A stretch of DNA of 64,000 nucleotides from Monosporascus cannonballus (lineage: Eukaryota; Ascomycota; Sordariomycetes; Xylariales): the NCBI GenBank assembly GCA_004154925.1, contig QJNS01000004.1:434001-498000 (forward strand), written 5' to 3'. Positions within the stretch are counted from its first letter, which is position 1, and each line of letters starts with the position of its first letter. Shown piece by piece: positions 52,234 through 64,000 of this stretch. The notes beneath the pieces were generated by a model. The model was given only the letters and a program-made list of their open reading frames with translations, ran no database searches and had not been told where the DNA came from. The position numbers were made by a program, and so were the translations under genes.

Positions 52234-53229
52234 AAAATAATTAAAAATAAATTTAATAAAATTATATAATTGTTTTAATCGGATTTTATAAATAAGTTAG
52301 TGAATATAATCTTGACAAAAATTAAATAATTACTTGAAAACGTTTATAATAAATACCGAATTATTACCGAATTTTAATTTAACTTATTTACGCTTAATTA
52401 GCAAGTATTAAAAATAGCGGTTTTATTATAGACATTATAATTAATACGTAATTAAATTTATTTTTTACGGTATTCCGATATACCCGAATCAATTTAATTC
52501 TTAATAACGTATATTGTAAAATTGCTGATCGAATTATATTATATTTATTTGATATGAAAATATTGAGCTTATATTGTGAAAATAAGAACCTAAAAAGTTT
52601 TTAAAATAATACGTTTTTTGTAAATAATACGGTCGATTGAAAAAGCTTTTAAATTTACGTTATTAAATTATTCGGCGAATTAATAAATTAATTGGCGAAT
52701 AAATAACACATTATATTAATTTTGATATCTGAAACGGAATTTTTATTTTTTATACTAATTGTATAAAAAGTTTATTTAATTTTAGATAACTTGAAAAATT
52801 AAATACCAGTTTAAATACGGGACTGTTAAATATATAATACGATAATTAATAAATTATATAATTAATTAATATCGATATCGCATTTTTGAAAAAAATTTCC
52901 GATGTATAAATATGTATAATAATTAATTATAAAAACTAATAAAAAGCTTAATAAAAATACTATATATATTTACAAACAGTTTATTAATTAATAAATTAAT
53001 TAAAACTATATTTCGAAAGGTCTTAAGGTATTTTATAAATAATTTAAATTAATAGATATTATCAAAGCCTTAAATTAATTAAAAAAAACCTTAAGGACTA
53101 TTAAAAATAAAAAATTAATTAATTAAAAGAATTTAATGGTTAAAAAGGGTAAAATAAATAAATATAACTTTAGGAAATAATAAAATGTAACGATTAACAC
53201 CGTAAATGCTTTAAGGCGTTAAGGGGGTA

Positions 53230-53395
53230 TGTCAGCTAGCTGGGGGGGTGCGGAGCGCTCCCCATATACGGAAAGATCCCATCCTGATCGGCTCATATAT
53301 GTTCCGTGGCTAAGCTACTTAAAGTTGTACGCGTGTGATAGCACCTACAACTTAGCTGAATACAACAACACAACTGATGTCTCCTATATCTGACA
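53230..53395 (+). repeat. 3-prime LTR of the 47849-53395 element
   Basis: 166 bp, TGTCAG start and CTGACA end. It lies 388 bp downstream of the alpha-galactosidase stop codon and is practically free of RIP changes. Confidence 0.92.
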
Positions 53396-53400
53396 GAAGT

Positions 53401-53783
53401 AGTACTAAACCGTGGGCGAGAAAGCGACAATTGACCCAGGCATATCTCAGTCGTAAGCTGTTGTTCTCGCACCTGGTCCCGAAAAATCGAGTTGGCTACC
53501 CATATATACTACGAAGGTTGTAACCTGGTACCAAGGACCTAGTGTTTCGCTGGGAAACTCAACACTATTAGCAGAACTACGCGATATAAATATGTTCTTG
53601 CCCCTCTCATGAGCTCCGGTATCGGTAAGAAGTTGATGTCTTCTAGCATCGACACGTTAGTAGTAGAAGCCCCTACAACCTTATAATGCAATTCGCTGGT
53701 CATATAAAGCAGTGGGGAATAATGTAAGCAGATAGGCTCTGTCAAGCGCAGCTTGTACGAAGTGTAAGACATAATTACTATCC
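53401..53783. other. 3-prime flank of the alpha-galactosidase gene
   Basis: GC-normal DNA between the LTR and the stop codon of the minus-strand gene; it should contain the 3-prime UTR. No further gene was recognised. Confidence 0.55.
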
Positions 53784-55635
53784 TTACTCGAAAATTTCGA
53801 ACCCGACTAGGTCAGGAGCATACGAATCTCCGAACCCAGCAAAAGAAACCGTATTTACATCACCATCCACAAATCCGTCAACCTCAATGAACATGCGATC
53901 AGCCTCCAGCCAGTCTCCTCCAGAGATGGGAAAAGCCCACCTCTTCGCCTTCCCGCCGTTAACAGCGACTGTCATGTTTCTTGTGTTCGATCCCCACCCC
54001 CAGGCTGAATCGGTAGCTATCTCGTAGTTGATGAAGTCAACACCGAGCAACTTGGTGCCTTCGCCATTGGACGTAATGCCGTCGAATGTAACGGTCGAAT
54101 CCGCCGCGATATACCGGGCCCTAGAGCCAGCGGGCAAGCACTCGCCTTTGGCACACGACTCCACCACCGCACTTCCCGAGAGTCTCGCGTGCTCGGAGGG
54201 GTGGAACCCAGTCCCATTTGACGCAGAAGAGGGCTTCGTAATTTCACTCAGAATGAGAAGCTTCATCTCGTGTCCTTTTAGATCCCATTTCCCTGCGCCA
54301 CTTAAGCGTCCTAAATCCTGGTGTGCCCAGACGTCACGCGCATTTGCTTCCTGAACGCCCGCCACCTTGAGGTCCACGCTGACGGTTTGAGTTTCATTCT
54401 TCCAATTCACTATACCCAAGACCATGCGTGAGTCGGATAGTTCGCCTGCCCATATGTCCCACTCCTCTTCCGTGTATCGACGTATCAGACGTGCCTGCTT
54501 GGACAAGGAGTCCTGGTTGATGGCGATGACTTCTGCGTTCGAAAGGATATCGATGGACTCTCGCGGCACAATGACCGACTCTGCGACAGGCGCCCCGATC
54601 TTTAAAGGCGACTTATTGATAGCCCACATGCTAAAGTGGAAACGCTCCTCCTCTAGACTGAGCGCATTTAGACCGATACTATTTCACACAGCAGTTAATA
54701 ATTGGCAAAGCAGCTTCGCCTAAGGCAAAGAGAGCCTCACATCAGCATATCCATATCTGGAAAAGCACCAACTCTCGTATGCCGCCCGTATGGTACAACT
54801 TCGTTAGTGATGCGCCATATGCTTCGCCAGGCGTTGTAGATGTCATTGCTAATGCGCCACGAATTACTGATGGGAGATGCCCACTCGCCAACGTTATATC
54901 CAATGCCCCACTGGCAGATGTAATAGGCGATATCTCTGTCCACTGAGTCAAGGACGGAGGCCATTTTTTGATGCCGGACTGGGGATTGGGATATTGGCGA
55001 ACTATTGTTTACCATCACATCGGGGGACGACGAGTAGCAGTTGTCATACCTAGTGGTAAGTCAGCAATAGTCTAAAGGGACCAGACAGGGGCTTCATAGG
55101 GAAGGACAATACACGTACTTCAATGCATCTACCTCCCAATCCGCGAATGATTGCGCATCAATTTCTTCATACCCTGTTCAAACCATCGGATTTTAGCTTC
55201 TTTATGCTTTCAACATCTACGCCGATTAATGGAATGCCTACCAAGCGAAGCAGGCAGGTCCACAGAGCCGCATTGATAATATCCAGCGCCGGAGTAGAGA
55301 CCGAATTTCAAACCAAGATCATGGATAAAGGCCCCTAATTCCTCGCCGCCCGAGGGAAAGAGCGTCCCGTTCCATTGCAGTCGGCCATCACCGTCTCTGT
55401 CCCTGGACATCCATCCGCAATCTGTCGTCACATAGTCGTATCCCAGAGCTGCGAGACCAGAATTCACCAACGCCTCGGCGTTCGTCTTTATGATTTCCTC
55501 GCTTGGCTTGCAACCGTAGTAGTTGTAGCTGTTCCAACCCATCGGTGGGGTGCTCTGCTTATGGAGGGTGGCCGCTACGGGGGCAGCCACGAAGGGCAGA
55601 AGCGAACTGAGAAGTGACCGGACCATGGCAAGCAT
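53784..55635 (-). CDS. Secreted GH27 alpha-galactosidase, four exons
   Basis: It should hydrolyse terminal alpha-1,6-galactosyl residues of galactomannan, melibiose and raffinose-type sugars outside the cell. Exons (minus strand): 55635-55242, 55173-55119, 55049-54741, 54678-53784, giving 550 residues. The first ~22 residues form a signal peptide (RSLLSSLLPFVAAPVAA). Family blocks follow: PPMGWNSYNYYGC at 30-42, DYVTTDCGW at 67-75, the nucleophile D152 in LKYDNC, CQWGIG at 195-200 and the acid/base D219 in SWRISND (RxxxD). AFPDMDML at 245-252 and FHFSMWAINKSPL complete the barrel. After the beta domain and a Ser-rich linker (about 400) comes a ~140-residue C-terminal module rich in Trp/Gly that looks like a carbohydrate-binding beta-sandwich, though its CBM family is not certain. 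The ATG at 55626 would also serve, giving 547 residues. Confidence 0.93.
54679..54740 (-). other. Alpha-galactosidase intron 3 (62 nt, phase 2)
   Basis: Donor GTGAGG, branch-point candidate TATTAACTGC, acceptor AAATAG. Removal joins DMDML to IIGLNALSLEEERFHF. Confidence 0.9.
55050..55118 (-). other. Alpha-galactosidase intron 2 (69 nt, phase 2)
   Basis: Donor GTACGT, branch-point candidate TTGCTGACTT, acceptor CACTAG. Removal rebuilds LKYDNC with the catalytic Asp; the intron falls between the two halves of its Lys codon. Confidence 0.92.
55174..55241 (-). other. Alpha-galactosidase intron 1 (68 nt, phase 1)
   Basis: Donor GTAGGC, acceptor GAACAG. Splicing turns the frame from a stop after LPASLGRHS.. 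into LPASLGYEEIDAQSFADWEVD, the expected GH27 sequence. Confidence 0.9.
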
Positions 55636-56030
55636 TGCAGGTTTCGCGGTTGTAAGAGTTTTGCGGTGCCGAAGTCCATCTTGCCGGTGCAGCTGCGAGC
55701 TATATAACCACGCCAAGAGACATCGTCACTGATTTGCACTAAACCTGACCAACGCAATGGCTGTTACCTTTTCCAAGTTTCTCCGTTCTTGAGTCGTATT
55801 GAGGTTCGAACTATGCCGAATTTTGCGGGGAAACCGAGCTAACTTTATTGGCGCTCCCCGCAATGGCACATATTGGACTGCGGGTAAATCTTTGATAAGC
55901 GCTCGTATCAGACCGGGGTGTTACTCCATAGACTGGAGAACAACAAACTAAGGTGGGGTACATGCCAATGAACCACTCGCACCAATTTGCACACCAGCAA
56001 TAAAGTAAAAAGATCACTAAATGCCACAGA
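55636..56030 (-). promoter_or_regulatory. Alpha-galactosidase promoter region
   Basis: On the minus strand a TATATA box (55701-55706) lies about 65 nt before the ATG, a normal distance for a regulated fungal gene. The region stays GC-normal to about 56030, where it drops abruptly to AT-rich DNA, so the promoter available in unmutated sequence is only about 400 bp. No specific regulator site was identified. Confidence 0.5.
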
Positions 56031-56687
56031 TTCGAAAATGTACGTAATAATGGGAAATAAATATAATATACGTATATAATGTTATAATTACTTAGAGTTA
56101 AAAATTAAGCCAAATAAAATAAAATATGTATATAATGCTAAATATTAAATTAAAAATTAAAAATAAATTTAGTAATAAAAAATTTATAAAAATTTTAAAT
56201 GTATTTATAATTTAGTTCCACATAAAATAAATTTATTTGGGCTTAAATATATATATAAATAATATACTTAAAAATTTTATTAAATTTTAATATATTATAT
56301 TTATCATTATGATTTTTATAATTTAATATTTAAATTTATTTATTTATTTATAATAATAATAAAACTAATATTTTTAATAAATATCATTCTTCATATAACA
56401 TATATATATATATTGTATAATGATATTTATTATAATAAATTAATATAATATTTATTTATTTATAAATAAACATTTTATTAAATTGTTTAAAAAATAATTA
56501 ATTAAAGTTAAAAAAATATGGCGAAATATTTTATATAATTTAAAAGCATTTGTTTAATTTATATCTATTTAAATCTCTATATATATATTAAAAATATTAA
56601 TAGTAGATTTTTAATAATTAATATATTAATATTGTTATTTATATATTAAAATTAAATAAAAAATAAAAAATGAAACATTATATATAA
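56031..56687. other. Extremely AT-rich spacer, nothing recognised
   Basis: Nearly pure A/T with almost no CpG; no gene or repeat identified between the promoter and the Gypsy element. Confidence 0.55.
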
Positions 56688-57088
56688 TACGACGGCTAGG
56701 AGGTTTAACGAACTATTAAACCTTAGTCGTACGGGTTTATGTTGATAGAAATATCGTGGGATTTTGAGTAATGGATACAGTAATGTATTACGTCTCGTAA
56801 TACTAAAGGTGTCCTAGATAACGAATTATTATTGCAAACGATTCGTATTAATAAGTAATTTGTTGCAAGCTGAAATTATTTAAACCATGAAATAATAAAC
56901 GTATATCTTTTTTTTCTTAGCTTAATTCCTTATAATTACGCAGCCGATAATTATCATAATCGTTTAAGATTATCTCTAATTACTAATAATCACTGGCTTG
57001 GCAATAATTATTGTTACGTAACCCGAAGATTGCCTGTATGATCTTTATCTAACCGTTTTTTAAAGCCGAAACTTATTAAATTATAACA
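56688..57088 (-). repeat. 3-prime LTR of the 56688 Gypsy element
   Basis: About 401 bp, starting TACGACGGCTAGG and ending ATTATAACA. It is moderately RIP-altered and carries the degraded counterpart of the GATAATCACTG inverted repeat seen at 34253-34280. Confidence 0.85.
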
Positions 57089-57144
57089 CAATTTCCCTTT
57101 TCTAAAAATCTTGTCTTTAAGATTTCTTTTTCTTTTTTCTCTGT

Positions 57145-57800
57145 TTGGTAAATAAACCTTTTTCTTTTTTTGTTCCTAATTATATTGTTTCGATTTCCAA
57201 GATTTGTTATATACCTCGTTTTTCTATCGTTTGTCGTATTAACCTTATAAAAACTTTTGACGAATTCGGATACGAAATTATGCCTTGTTTTTATTATTTT
57301 GCGAAAAACATAATGTGTAAAATAATAAAGAAGGTATTAAGGTATAAGAAATATATTAATCAAAATCGGTTTTGCGAATATACCGACATACCGCTTTCTT
57401 CTTTGCAAAATATTTGTCGAAAGTATTAGCATTTGGAACGCAAAAAAACGTTTGGTAAAAAGCTATTACTGAAGCTTTAACGTCTTTATCTTAAGGCTTA
57501 ACGTCGTTATCAAAAAGAAATAACTAAAGCTTTTTCTCGTTTTATTTGTTTGTGTAAGCAAAAGGCGTTAATTCGTTCGAAAGACATTATTATGGTATAA
57601 CGTAAACTTCAGTTATTAAACGAATTAGAAAAACAAGAACGTTAAGAATGAAAAAACTAGAGGCCGCCGTTACGGCTATTACGTTAACGCAGGTTACGGC
57701 CGATTAATCTAATATTCCGGTTATTAATTGGTCGACCGTTAACTGGAACGCGCCTGTCGTTATTAGTAAAAGTTCTTTAACAAGCGCTAGGCGTTAATAA
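57145..57800 (+). pseudogene. Cys-rich reading frame opposite gag-pol, best-preserved copy
   Basis: It begins 57 nt inside the LTR (TTG at 57145; the original start codon is not obvious) and is open for 94 codons to 57429. IKTFDEFGYEIMPCFYYF at about 57250-57300 and NRFCEYTDIPLSSLQNICRK at about 57367-57426 are the clearest blocks. Past the first stop, the same frame continues as a Lys/Arg/Gln-rich helical stretch (RYQKEITKAFSRFICLCKQK, LQLLNELEKQER). It ends NWSTVNWNAPVV..SKSSLTSARR near 57797, the last block being shared with the 41158 copy. The ancestor was probably near 200 residues with several Cys in zinc-binding spacing and a coiled coil. No known function. Confidence 0.6.
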
Positions 57801-57809
57801 TATTTTTGG

Positions 57810-60800
57810 CGGGTTCCCAGGTATTTTCGAAATCCGGGTGCTTTTTTTACTTAATTAAATACTAAATAAGTCCGTTTTGTTTTCGTATATCGAAAATCTT
57901 TTCCACCTTATATACCTATTCGTTTTTTATTTTTATATCGTTTTATATTACATATACTTTAATTATATTCGCTATTAATTCGAATCAGGAAACGTAAAAA
58001 ATTGGATAAATTTTAACTTAGGTAAATATTCTAGTTGATAATGGTTTTTTGAGATTTTCTCAGCAATGTTATTTGCACCGATGTATTTGAAATCGAGTTT
58101 ATTGCTAAATCTTTTGATCTGGATGTTTTTGGTCATAAGGAAAACTATTTCCCTCTTTTCGAAAGTTAATTTTTTTTTAACTTTTTCTGGTTATAATGTT
58201 TGCTTATTTAATTACGTACAAATTCCAGTTCTGCTTTTATTTCTTGGTACAGTTATTTAAAGTATTCCGACACGAAAATTATTTTAATATTAATTAGATT
58301 ATTGTTACGTACTTTCCTGTAAATTTTTGAAATAAAATTAAAATTTGCGTTTACTAATATTACGTTGATATTTTCGTAATAACTGATATTGTAAGTTAAC
58401 TGAATAATATTTAACTTTTTAACCCAATTTTTTTATTTTTAATTGTTATAATATTACAAATAAGTTTCTAAAGTTTAATTCGTACGTTTTATTTATTTAT
58501 CCGTTTAAGATCGGAATACGTTAAATAATTTGTTGTTGAGGCCGATCTATATTATAAATCTTTACCAAACTTAAATATAAATATTAATTCTTTATTTAAA
58601 ATAATCTCTATTAATAATGCGTATATGTTAAAAATATGTCTGAAAAAATATAAGTTATTTATTCGGCATTTATGTGCTTATAATATAGTAGAAAATAAAA
58701 GAATTTCGTAAATCGATCGACGACTACGAAAATGCTATCATAATATATTTATATACTTTGATTTTCTGATATAGGGAATTTGGTAATAAAGTCGAATATA
58801 ACTAAATACCATAGTTGCTTTATAATAAGTAATAGCTATAAATTTCGTATAGCTTATGTTACCGAGCTTTTATTCTAGCGCAAATATTACATTGCTGGAT
58901 TACTTTTTATATCGTCAATTTTATTTTGCGAAAAGAATATATACCTTAAAACCGTTTTAAGATTTTGTAAATGCCAAAATATCCATATAACTAATATTCA
59001 TATATATTTCGTTCTAAACCGTTTTAGTCTCTTTTTTAGAATTTGTATTTTGACCTTTTTTTAGTTTTTTGGGAAACCGTCGTTATATTGCTAAATATTT
59101 TAATATATATTGAAGAGTAATATCCGAATCGTCGTAATTTATCGCGGGCGTAAATGTCCTTTTATAATAGTATCGAAAGTTATAAACTTAATTTTGACCA
59201 ATCTTTTTTTCGAAATCTAATCGCCTGCTTAAAACAGTAGCTCTCGTTTTTTCTAAGCCCTTTTTATAAAAAAAACGAAATCGAAGTTCGCCAATTTTTT
59301 CACGTAACGAAATTATGGTTTGTAAATTCACTAATTATAATAGATTAAGTAAGGTTTTGATAATTTATGTAAACTTTCACTTAATACAAATTTTTCTTTA
59401 AAAAGTATTTGAATTCTAGGAATACTATAACAATAATCAGAAATTCCTTATTTGGAATACCGTAATTAAGTTCGGCTTTTTTTAACTTGTATATGAAAAA
59501 TATAATAAGGTACAATTTGTTTTAATTATTTCGTTATCTGATTATTACGTTTAACACGTAATTAGAAATATCAGATTTTAATTTAATATCATAATTTAAA
59601 TAATATATAATTAATATTAACTCGTTAATAATTACATCCTTAATCTTCTAAAACGCTTTTTTTATATCGGACGTCCTTTTAAACCTTTCTCAAGGTTCGT
59701 TAAATATATAATTATTTTATTAAAGTTTCGAATAATTTTTCTATAATAATTAACGAATCCCAGGAATATCTATACCTCCTTAGCCATAGTTAACTTTTAT
59801 TATTTTATAATTACAGCAATCTTTTAAGGTCTTTTTTAATGTATTCTAAGGAAATAATATATTTCACATATTTTAGTTCTTATACGTCAAATTAACTTTT
59901 TTTACGTTAATAAGTAATCTTACGGTCTGTAAAATATAAAAACTTTATAAACGTATTTTACATATATTTTTTCCGTTTCTAAAAAAATAAGAATTTCGTC
60001 CAAATAGCAAATGACTAAAATATCGAGATATTTTCGTAATATATGGTTAACTATTGATTAGAAAATTGCTGGTACGTTTATAAGTCCAATTAATATAACT
60101 AAATACTTAAATAATTCGTATTTTATCCTAAAAGCTATATTTTATTCGTATCTTTTTTTAATCTTAATAAGGTTATATCCATCTTTGAAATGAAATCCTG
60201 TAAACTATTAAGTTCTGTAAACTTGGCTTTTCATTTCTCTAATTAAGCGTAATAATATTTAATTTTTAATAATAACATCGTTTAATTGTCGATAATTCAT
60301 TACAAGTCGCAATTTTCCGTTCTTTTTTGCTACGAAAAACATTAAATATCCTGCTAATATCTTCGGTAATCGAATTTATCCCTTTTGTAACAGATTTTCA
60401 AGGTATTTTCTGAAAACGTATATTTCGTTTCTACTAAAGCTATAAATAGAGTAAAACTTTGTTTAAAATTCTTCCTTAAGGATTATCTTATAATCCTATT
60501 CGCTATATTTTAATAACTTTATATCAAGCTCCTTTTTAAAAAGCTGTTCGTATCTATAGTATTATAATAGCATATTAATTAGACTTTTTAGTTTTTGAAG
60601 CTCTTATTATTTTAAATTATTATTTAATTACTTTAGTTTTGCTTTAATAATCGTAAAAATATGTCGTATGGTTTTTTAATAACTATTTTCTTCCTTATAT
60701 TTTGTCCCTTTATGTAATAAAATTTTTATCGTATCTATATTTTTATATTTGTTGCCATCTTTAATCGAATATTAAAATCTTATTTTTTTTCTTCTCTTAT

Positions 60801-63102
60801 TCGCTAATCAAGTATAAAGTAAACCTTATTTAGTTAATCCCTTTATTAATTAAGCTTCCGTACTCATATATTTATAATAATCTTAAAATTATATCGTAAT
60901 TTTCAAATAGAACAATATCGAAATTAAATATCTAGTATCGTTCTTAAATAGAAATCTCGAGATAATTAATTTCGCGTATAATTTTCCCTTTATTATAAAC
61001 GAATTCCTGACTTTCGACATTCGTCGCCATATAAAATTTTAACTTATATCTCTACAGCAATTTTATTTTGATAATTATATCTAGTATAATACAATTCCTG
61101 CCCAAAGTTTCGTAATTTATTAATGCGATATATCAATACGTTCCAATTCGTATATTCAAAGTCGTAATATTATTAACGGCTCGTATTATCGCATTTAAAA
61201 CCCTTTTAAAAAATATATTTTTTAAATATTTCTGGATTTCCTGATCTTATGCTCTTTTTGTAAATATCTTTCGTTTTTTTAAATCCGTTTCGAATCTATC
61301 GAACCTTATTTATATTTCTATATATAGCGCGTTAAATTACTGTATTTATCGTAATTCCCGGTGTATTTCTTTTGAGTCGCATTAATTATTTTAATTTTTG
61401 TAAATTTGTTTTCCTATTTGGTAAATTGTTTTTTCGTAATTTCGATTATATTCCATTATGCTTTATATTAGCTGTCGTTCCAAAGTTCGCTTATAAACGA
61501 ACGTATTTTTTAATGGACTTTTTTTATAATGGCTCCATAATAAAAACTAATTAAAGGTAAAAACTTATAATAACTTTTTAGTAATATTTTCTATTATATA
61601 CTAAATTAAGTTTTTTTCGTTTAATGGTTATACTACATACAATAATGAAAACGGTTTTCTTACGAGTACTACTTTTTTTCGAGCCAGCGTTTTATTTCGT
61701 GCCAGCGTTTTTTTCGTGCCAGCGTTTTATTTCGTGCAGTTAATAAACACTTTCTGGAGTTATAAATCGAAAATATTAATACTATTATTTATCGTTCTTG
61801 TTTTTTCCTGTTCGGTTCGGGAAATTAAAACTTTCATAATATATACGGGTAATTCTTCTATAGATTTACAATTTCTATATTTCGTAATCGGGATATTCCC
61901 GTCGTCGACAATGTATGACATATATTCTGCCGTATCGATCAGGGGTTCCGAGACAGATTTTTGCTGTCCAATCTTGATGCTCGCGTAACTATTGTAATTC
62001 TTCTTATGCTAGGGATATCAATTTCCTGGCTTTTCGCATTCCCTTTTGGACTTCGCGCTATATGGGGCCTGGTACGTATTTAGGCCGAATAATGTTAGCG
62101 GACTTGCTTTTATTCTTCTGATTCTCTTTAGATTATCCCTCGAGTACGGGTTTTTAGTTATCCTGATAAAGTCTTTTAAATACCTTATACCACGCTGCTT
62201 TATGCCCCATTTTGTGATAATTAAAATATTTATTTTGGCTCCAATCCTTCCTATAATTGTCTTTCAGCTCCATGGGTTCTAATTCTGGGCCGTAAAAAGT
62301 ATTACCGCGTCGAAAAACACTAGTATTAGCCGTATATTAGGATTTATTATTATTTTTTCTTTTAATATCTTTAATGCACCAGGCGTATTTGTAATTATTA
62401 ATCTTAACTGCAATAACGATATAATCCGATAAATAATTAAACTATCAAACTTAAAAAATTCTTTTTATACTTCCTTTTTCAGGCCATCGAAAAATTGACC
62501 ATTAATATTTCTTATCCCGAATTTATCTAAACGAACGTATTACCGTGATTAGATATTAATTCTTTATATTATAACTGCTAAATCTGCATTTAGGCTTTTA
62601 TTTTCTCTTTACTATTTCGAAATATTTCGTTAATATTTGCATTATTTTCGAGTTCCGTTTTCGATAAGCAAAATAACGTATTCTCTTACAGCGGATTCGA
62701 ATTAAGTAATCGTATCTCCGGTAAGTCGTCCGATTGCAAATTCGATTCGTATAATAGGCGTAATTAATCGAATAAAAAAGTACCGAAAATATGTTTGGCA
62801 TTAGATCAAACACAGTTGTAACTTGGTAGAAATTACGGAAAAAATTGTAGCTTAAAAAATTTAAAAACCTTTCCCGGTTCATTGATAAAATTTAGCTAAA
62901 TAATCTGGCTTGTTCGAAAAAGCTTTCCGGTTTCGGAAGTCTTTCTGTTTTCCTTAAGCTTTTTATAGGCGGCTTAAAAAGACGTCGTGAGGTTATTATT
63001 GTTGTTCTGAACCTAAAAAATACGTGCGTTTATAGTATCGAGATGTCGAAAAACTTCGTCGCGAAAAAGATACAATTGTTCTTTTTCCTTTTCAGATTCC
63101 AT
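57810..63102 (-). pseudogene. gag-pol relic of the 56688 Gypsy element
   Basis: The minus-strand gag starts at an ATG at 63102 (MESEKEKEQLYLFRDEVF) and contains an open part at 62598-62882. A protease end, DIVLFENYDIILRLL, lies near 60.88-60.92 kb. The RT active site near 59.99-60.03 kb reads CYLDEILIF: the first catalytic Asp survives, the second is Glu. The thumb block IFLGFVNYYRKIIRNF is at about 59.72-59.77 kb. These match the equivalent blocks of the 40705 element, but divergence is large. Stops occur every few dozen codons. Confidence 0.78.
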
Positions 63103-63214
63103 TGCGATATCCGGATTATTTAAGACATGGCAAATGGGCTATTCGGGCGGCTTACTAGTAAACATAATATCGGGAATATTGCTTAAAATCTAACGGTATT
63201 ACAAAATTCAAATT

Positions 63215-63615
63215 TATAACTTCTAAAGGATTTAACCAATTATTAAATCTTAATTATACGTATTTATATTAATTAAAATATTGTAAGATATTAAATAATA
63301 AATATATTAACATATTATATGTCATAATAATAAAAATATTTTAAATAATTAATTACTATTAAAAATAATTAATATTAATATGTAATTTATTATAAACTAG
63401 AATTATTCTATTAATAAATTTATAAATATAAAATTTTCTTTATAATTTAAATTTTTTTAATTATATAATTAATAATAATTATAATTATGTATAACTTTTT
63501 TAATTCTAAATATTAATTAACTTAAAAATAATAATAATTATATAATAATAAACTAATTTATATAATTTTTAAATAAAAGATTTTTAATATTAAAATATAT
63601 TTAATAATTAAATTT
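63215..63615 (-). repeat. 5-prime LTR of the 56688 Gypsy element, heavily decayed
   Basis: It starts TATAACTTCTAAAGG (from TGTGACGGCTAAGGG) and follows the left LTR in order for at least 200 bp. Almost all C and G have been lost beyond that. The right boundary is extrapolated. Confidence 0.6.
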
Positions 63616-64000
63616 AAATAATATAAAAATTATATATAAAATTAAAAAATAAAAATTTATTTTTAATATAATATATACTTATATATTAAATTTAAAATTA
63701 TTTAAAAATTAAAAAAAATAATTATAAGTATTTTAATAAATTTTGTAAAAATTTGGAATTCAAATTATATTAAACATATTATAAAATATTATAATATAAT
63801 TAAAAAAAGTTTAAAAATATTAATATATATTAACATTTATAAATTTATATTTAATTAAATTATATTCAAATATTATATATTAATTAAAAATATTTAACAT
63901 AATTTAAAATAATATATAATAAATATATTACATAATATTAAAACTTTAAATATTATAATATTATATTTTGATTATTTAAATATTAAATATTTTTTATACT
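63616..64000. other. Extremely AT-rich DNA to the window edge
   Basis: Almost only A and T; no feature recognised. Confidence 0.55.

Larger units (their letters stand above)
47849..53395 (+). mobile_element. Complete LTR retrotransposon with short LTRs (5.5 kb), RIP-mutated interior
   Basis: LTRs 47849-48013 and 53230-53395 are 165/166 bp and closely similar (TGTCAGCTAGCTGG, CCCCATATACGGAA, ATATATGTTCCGTGGCT). The outside 5-mers match: GAAGT at 47844-47848 and 53396-53400. A purine-rich AAGGGGGTA directly before the right LTR fits a polypurine tract and sets a plus-strand orientation. The 5.2 kb interior is strongly AT-biased and no domain could be read with confidence, so superfamily is open; the short LTRs would suit Ty1/Copia, but that is weak evidence. 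A foreign 124-bp solo LTR is nested at 52110-52233. Confidence 0.9.
56688..63615 (-). mobile_element. Ty3/Gypsy retrotransposon of the same family, RIP-mutated (about 6.9 kb)
   Basis: The left LTR (56688-57088) and a right LTR starting at 63215 share GATTTAACC/GGTTTAACG..ATTATTAAA and the following 200 bp, allowing for massive C-to-T/G-to-A change in the right copy. gag-pol reads on the minus strand. The right end is only estimated from LTR length because the right LTR has decayed almost to pure A/T, so no target-site duplication could be confirmed (left 5-mer TATAA). Its LTR subfamily is that of the solo LTR at 34176. Confidence 0.8.

Noticed and set aside
1..64000. Mitochondrial DNA or CRISPR arrays
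   Set aside because: AT-richness alone suggested an organelle, but the genes are nuclear with spliceosomal introns, and the LTR elements are nuclear. No regularly spaced direct repeats were seen.

Overview
The window is nuclear DNA of a filamentous ascomycete (Pezizomycotina, probably Sordariomycetes; species not resolved). Two short GC-normal islands each carry one spliced gene and sit in very AT-rich DNA. Both genes have short introns (62-107 nt) with GT..AG ends and fungal-type branch points. The AT-rich DNA looks like the product of repeat-induced point mutation (RIP): in the recent-looking parts CpA/TpG are scarce while CpG survives, and transposon proteins are still readable in frame but full of stops and C-to-Y or D-to-N type changes.

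Layout. 1-3.1 kb: minus-strand Ty3/Gypsy relic (gag, protease, start of RT) running off the left edge. 3.6-7 kb: plus-strand Gypsy pol relic, head-to-head with the first. 8630-8794: a lone 165-bp LTR. 9283-11015: TIM50, the receptor subunit of the mitochondrial TIM23 translocase. 11.6-40.7 kb: AT desert without intact genes, holding a diverged tandem repeat, a 5-bp-TSD solo LTR (29199-29548), a second solo LTR (34176-34564), a third LTR with part of its internal region (21286 on), and a 472-bp miniature LTR element (35648-36119). 40705-47414: complete RIP-mutated Gypsy element with 386-bp LTRs and TSD AATTT. 47849-53395: second complete LTR element with 165-bp LTRs and TSD GAAGT, carrying a nested 124-bp solo LTR (52110-52233, TSD AAAAT). 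53784-55635 (minus): secreted GH27 alpha-galactosidase with four exons. 56688 to about 63.6 kb: a further Gypsy element of the same LTR superfamily as the first.

The two genes are unrelated housekeeping and secreted-enzyme loci. The most notable pattern is in the transposons. Three members of one Gypsy family keep, just inside the same LTR and on the strand opposite gag-pol, traces of one Cys-rich reading frame. A separate 124-bp LTR family forms a TRIM/SMART-like miniature element here. All boundaries below were set by eye from LTR termini and target-site duplications.
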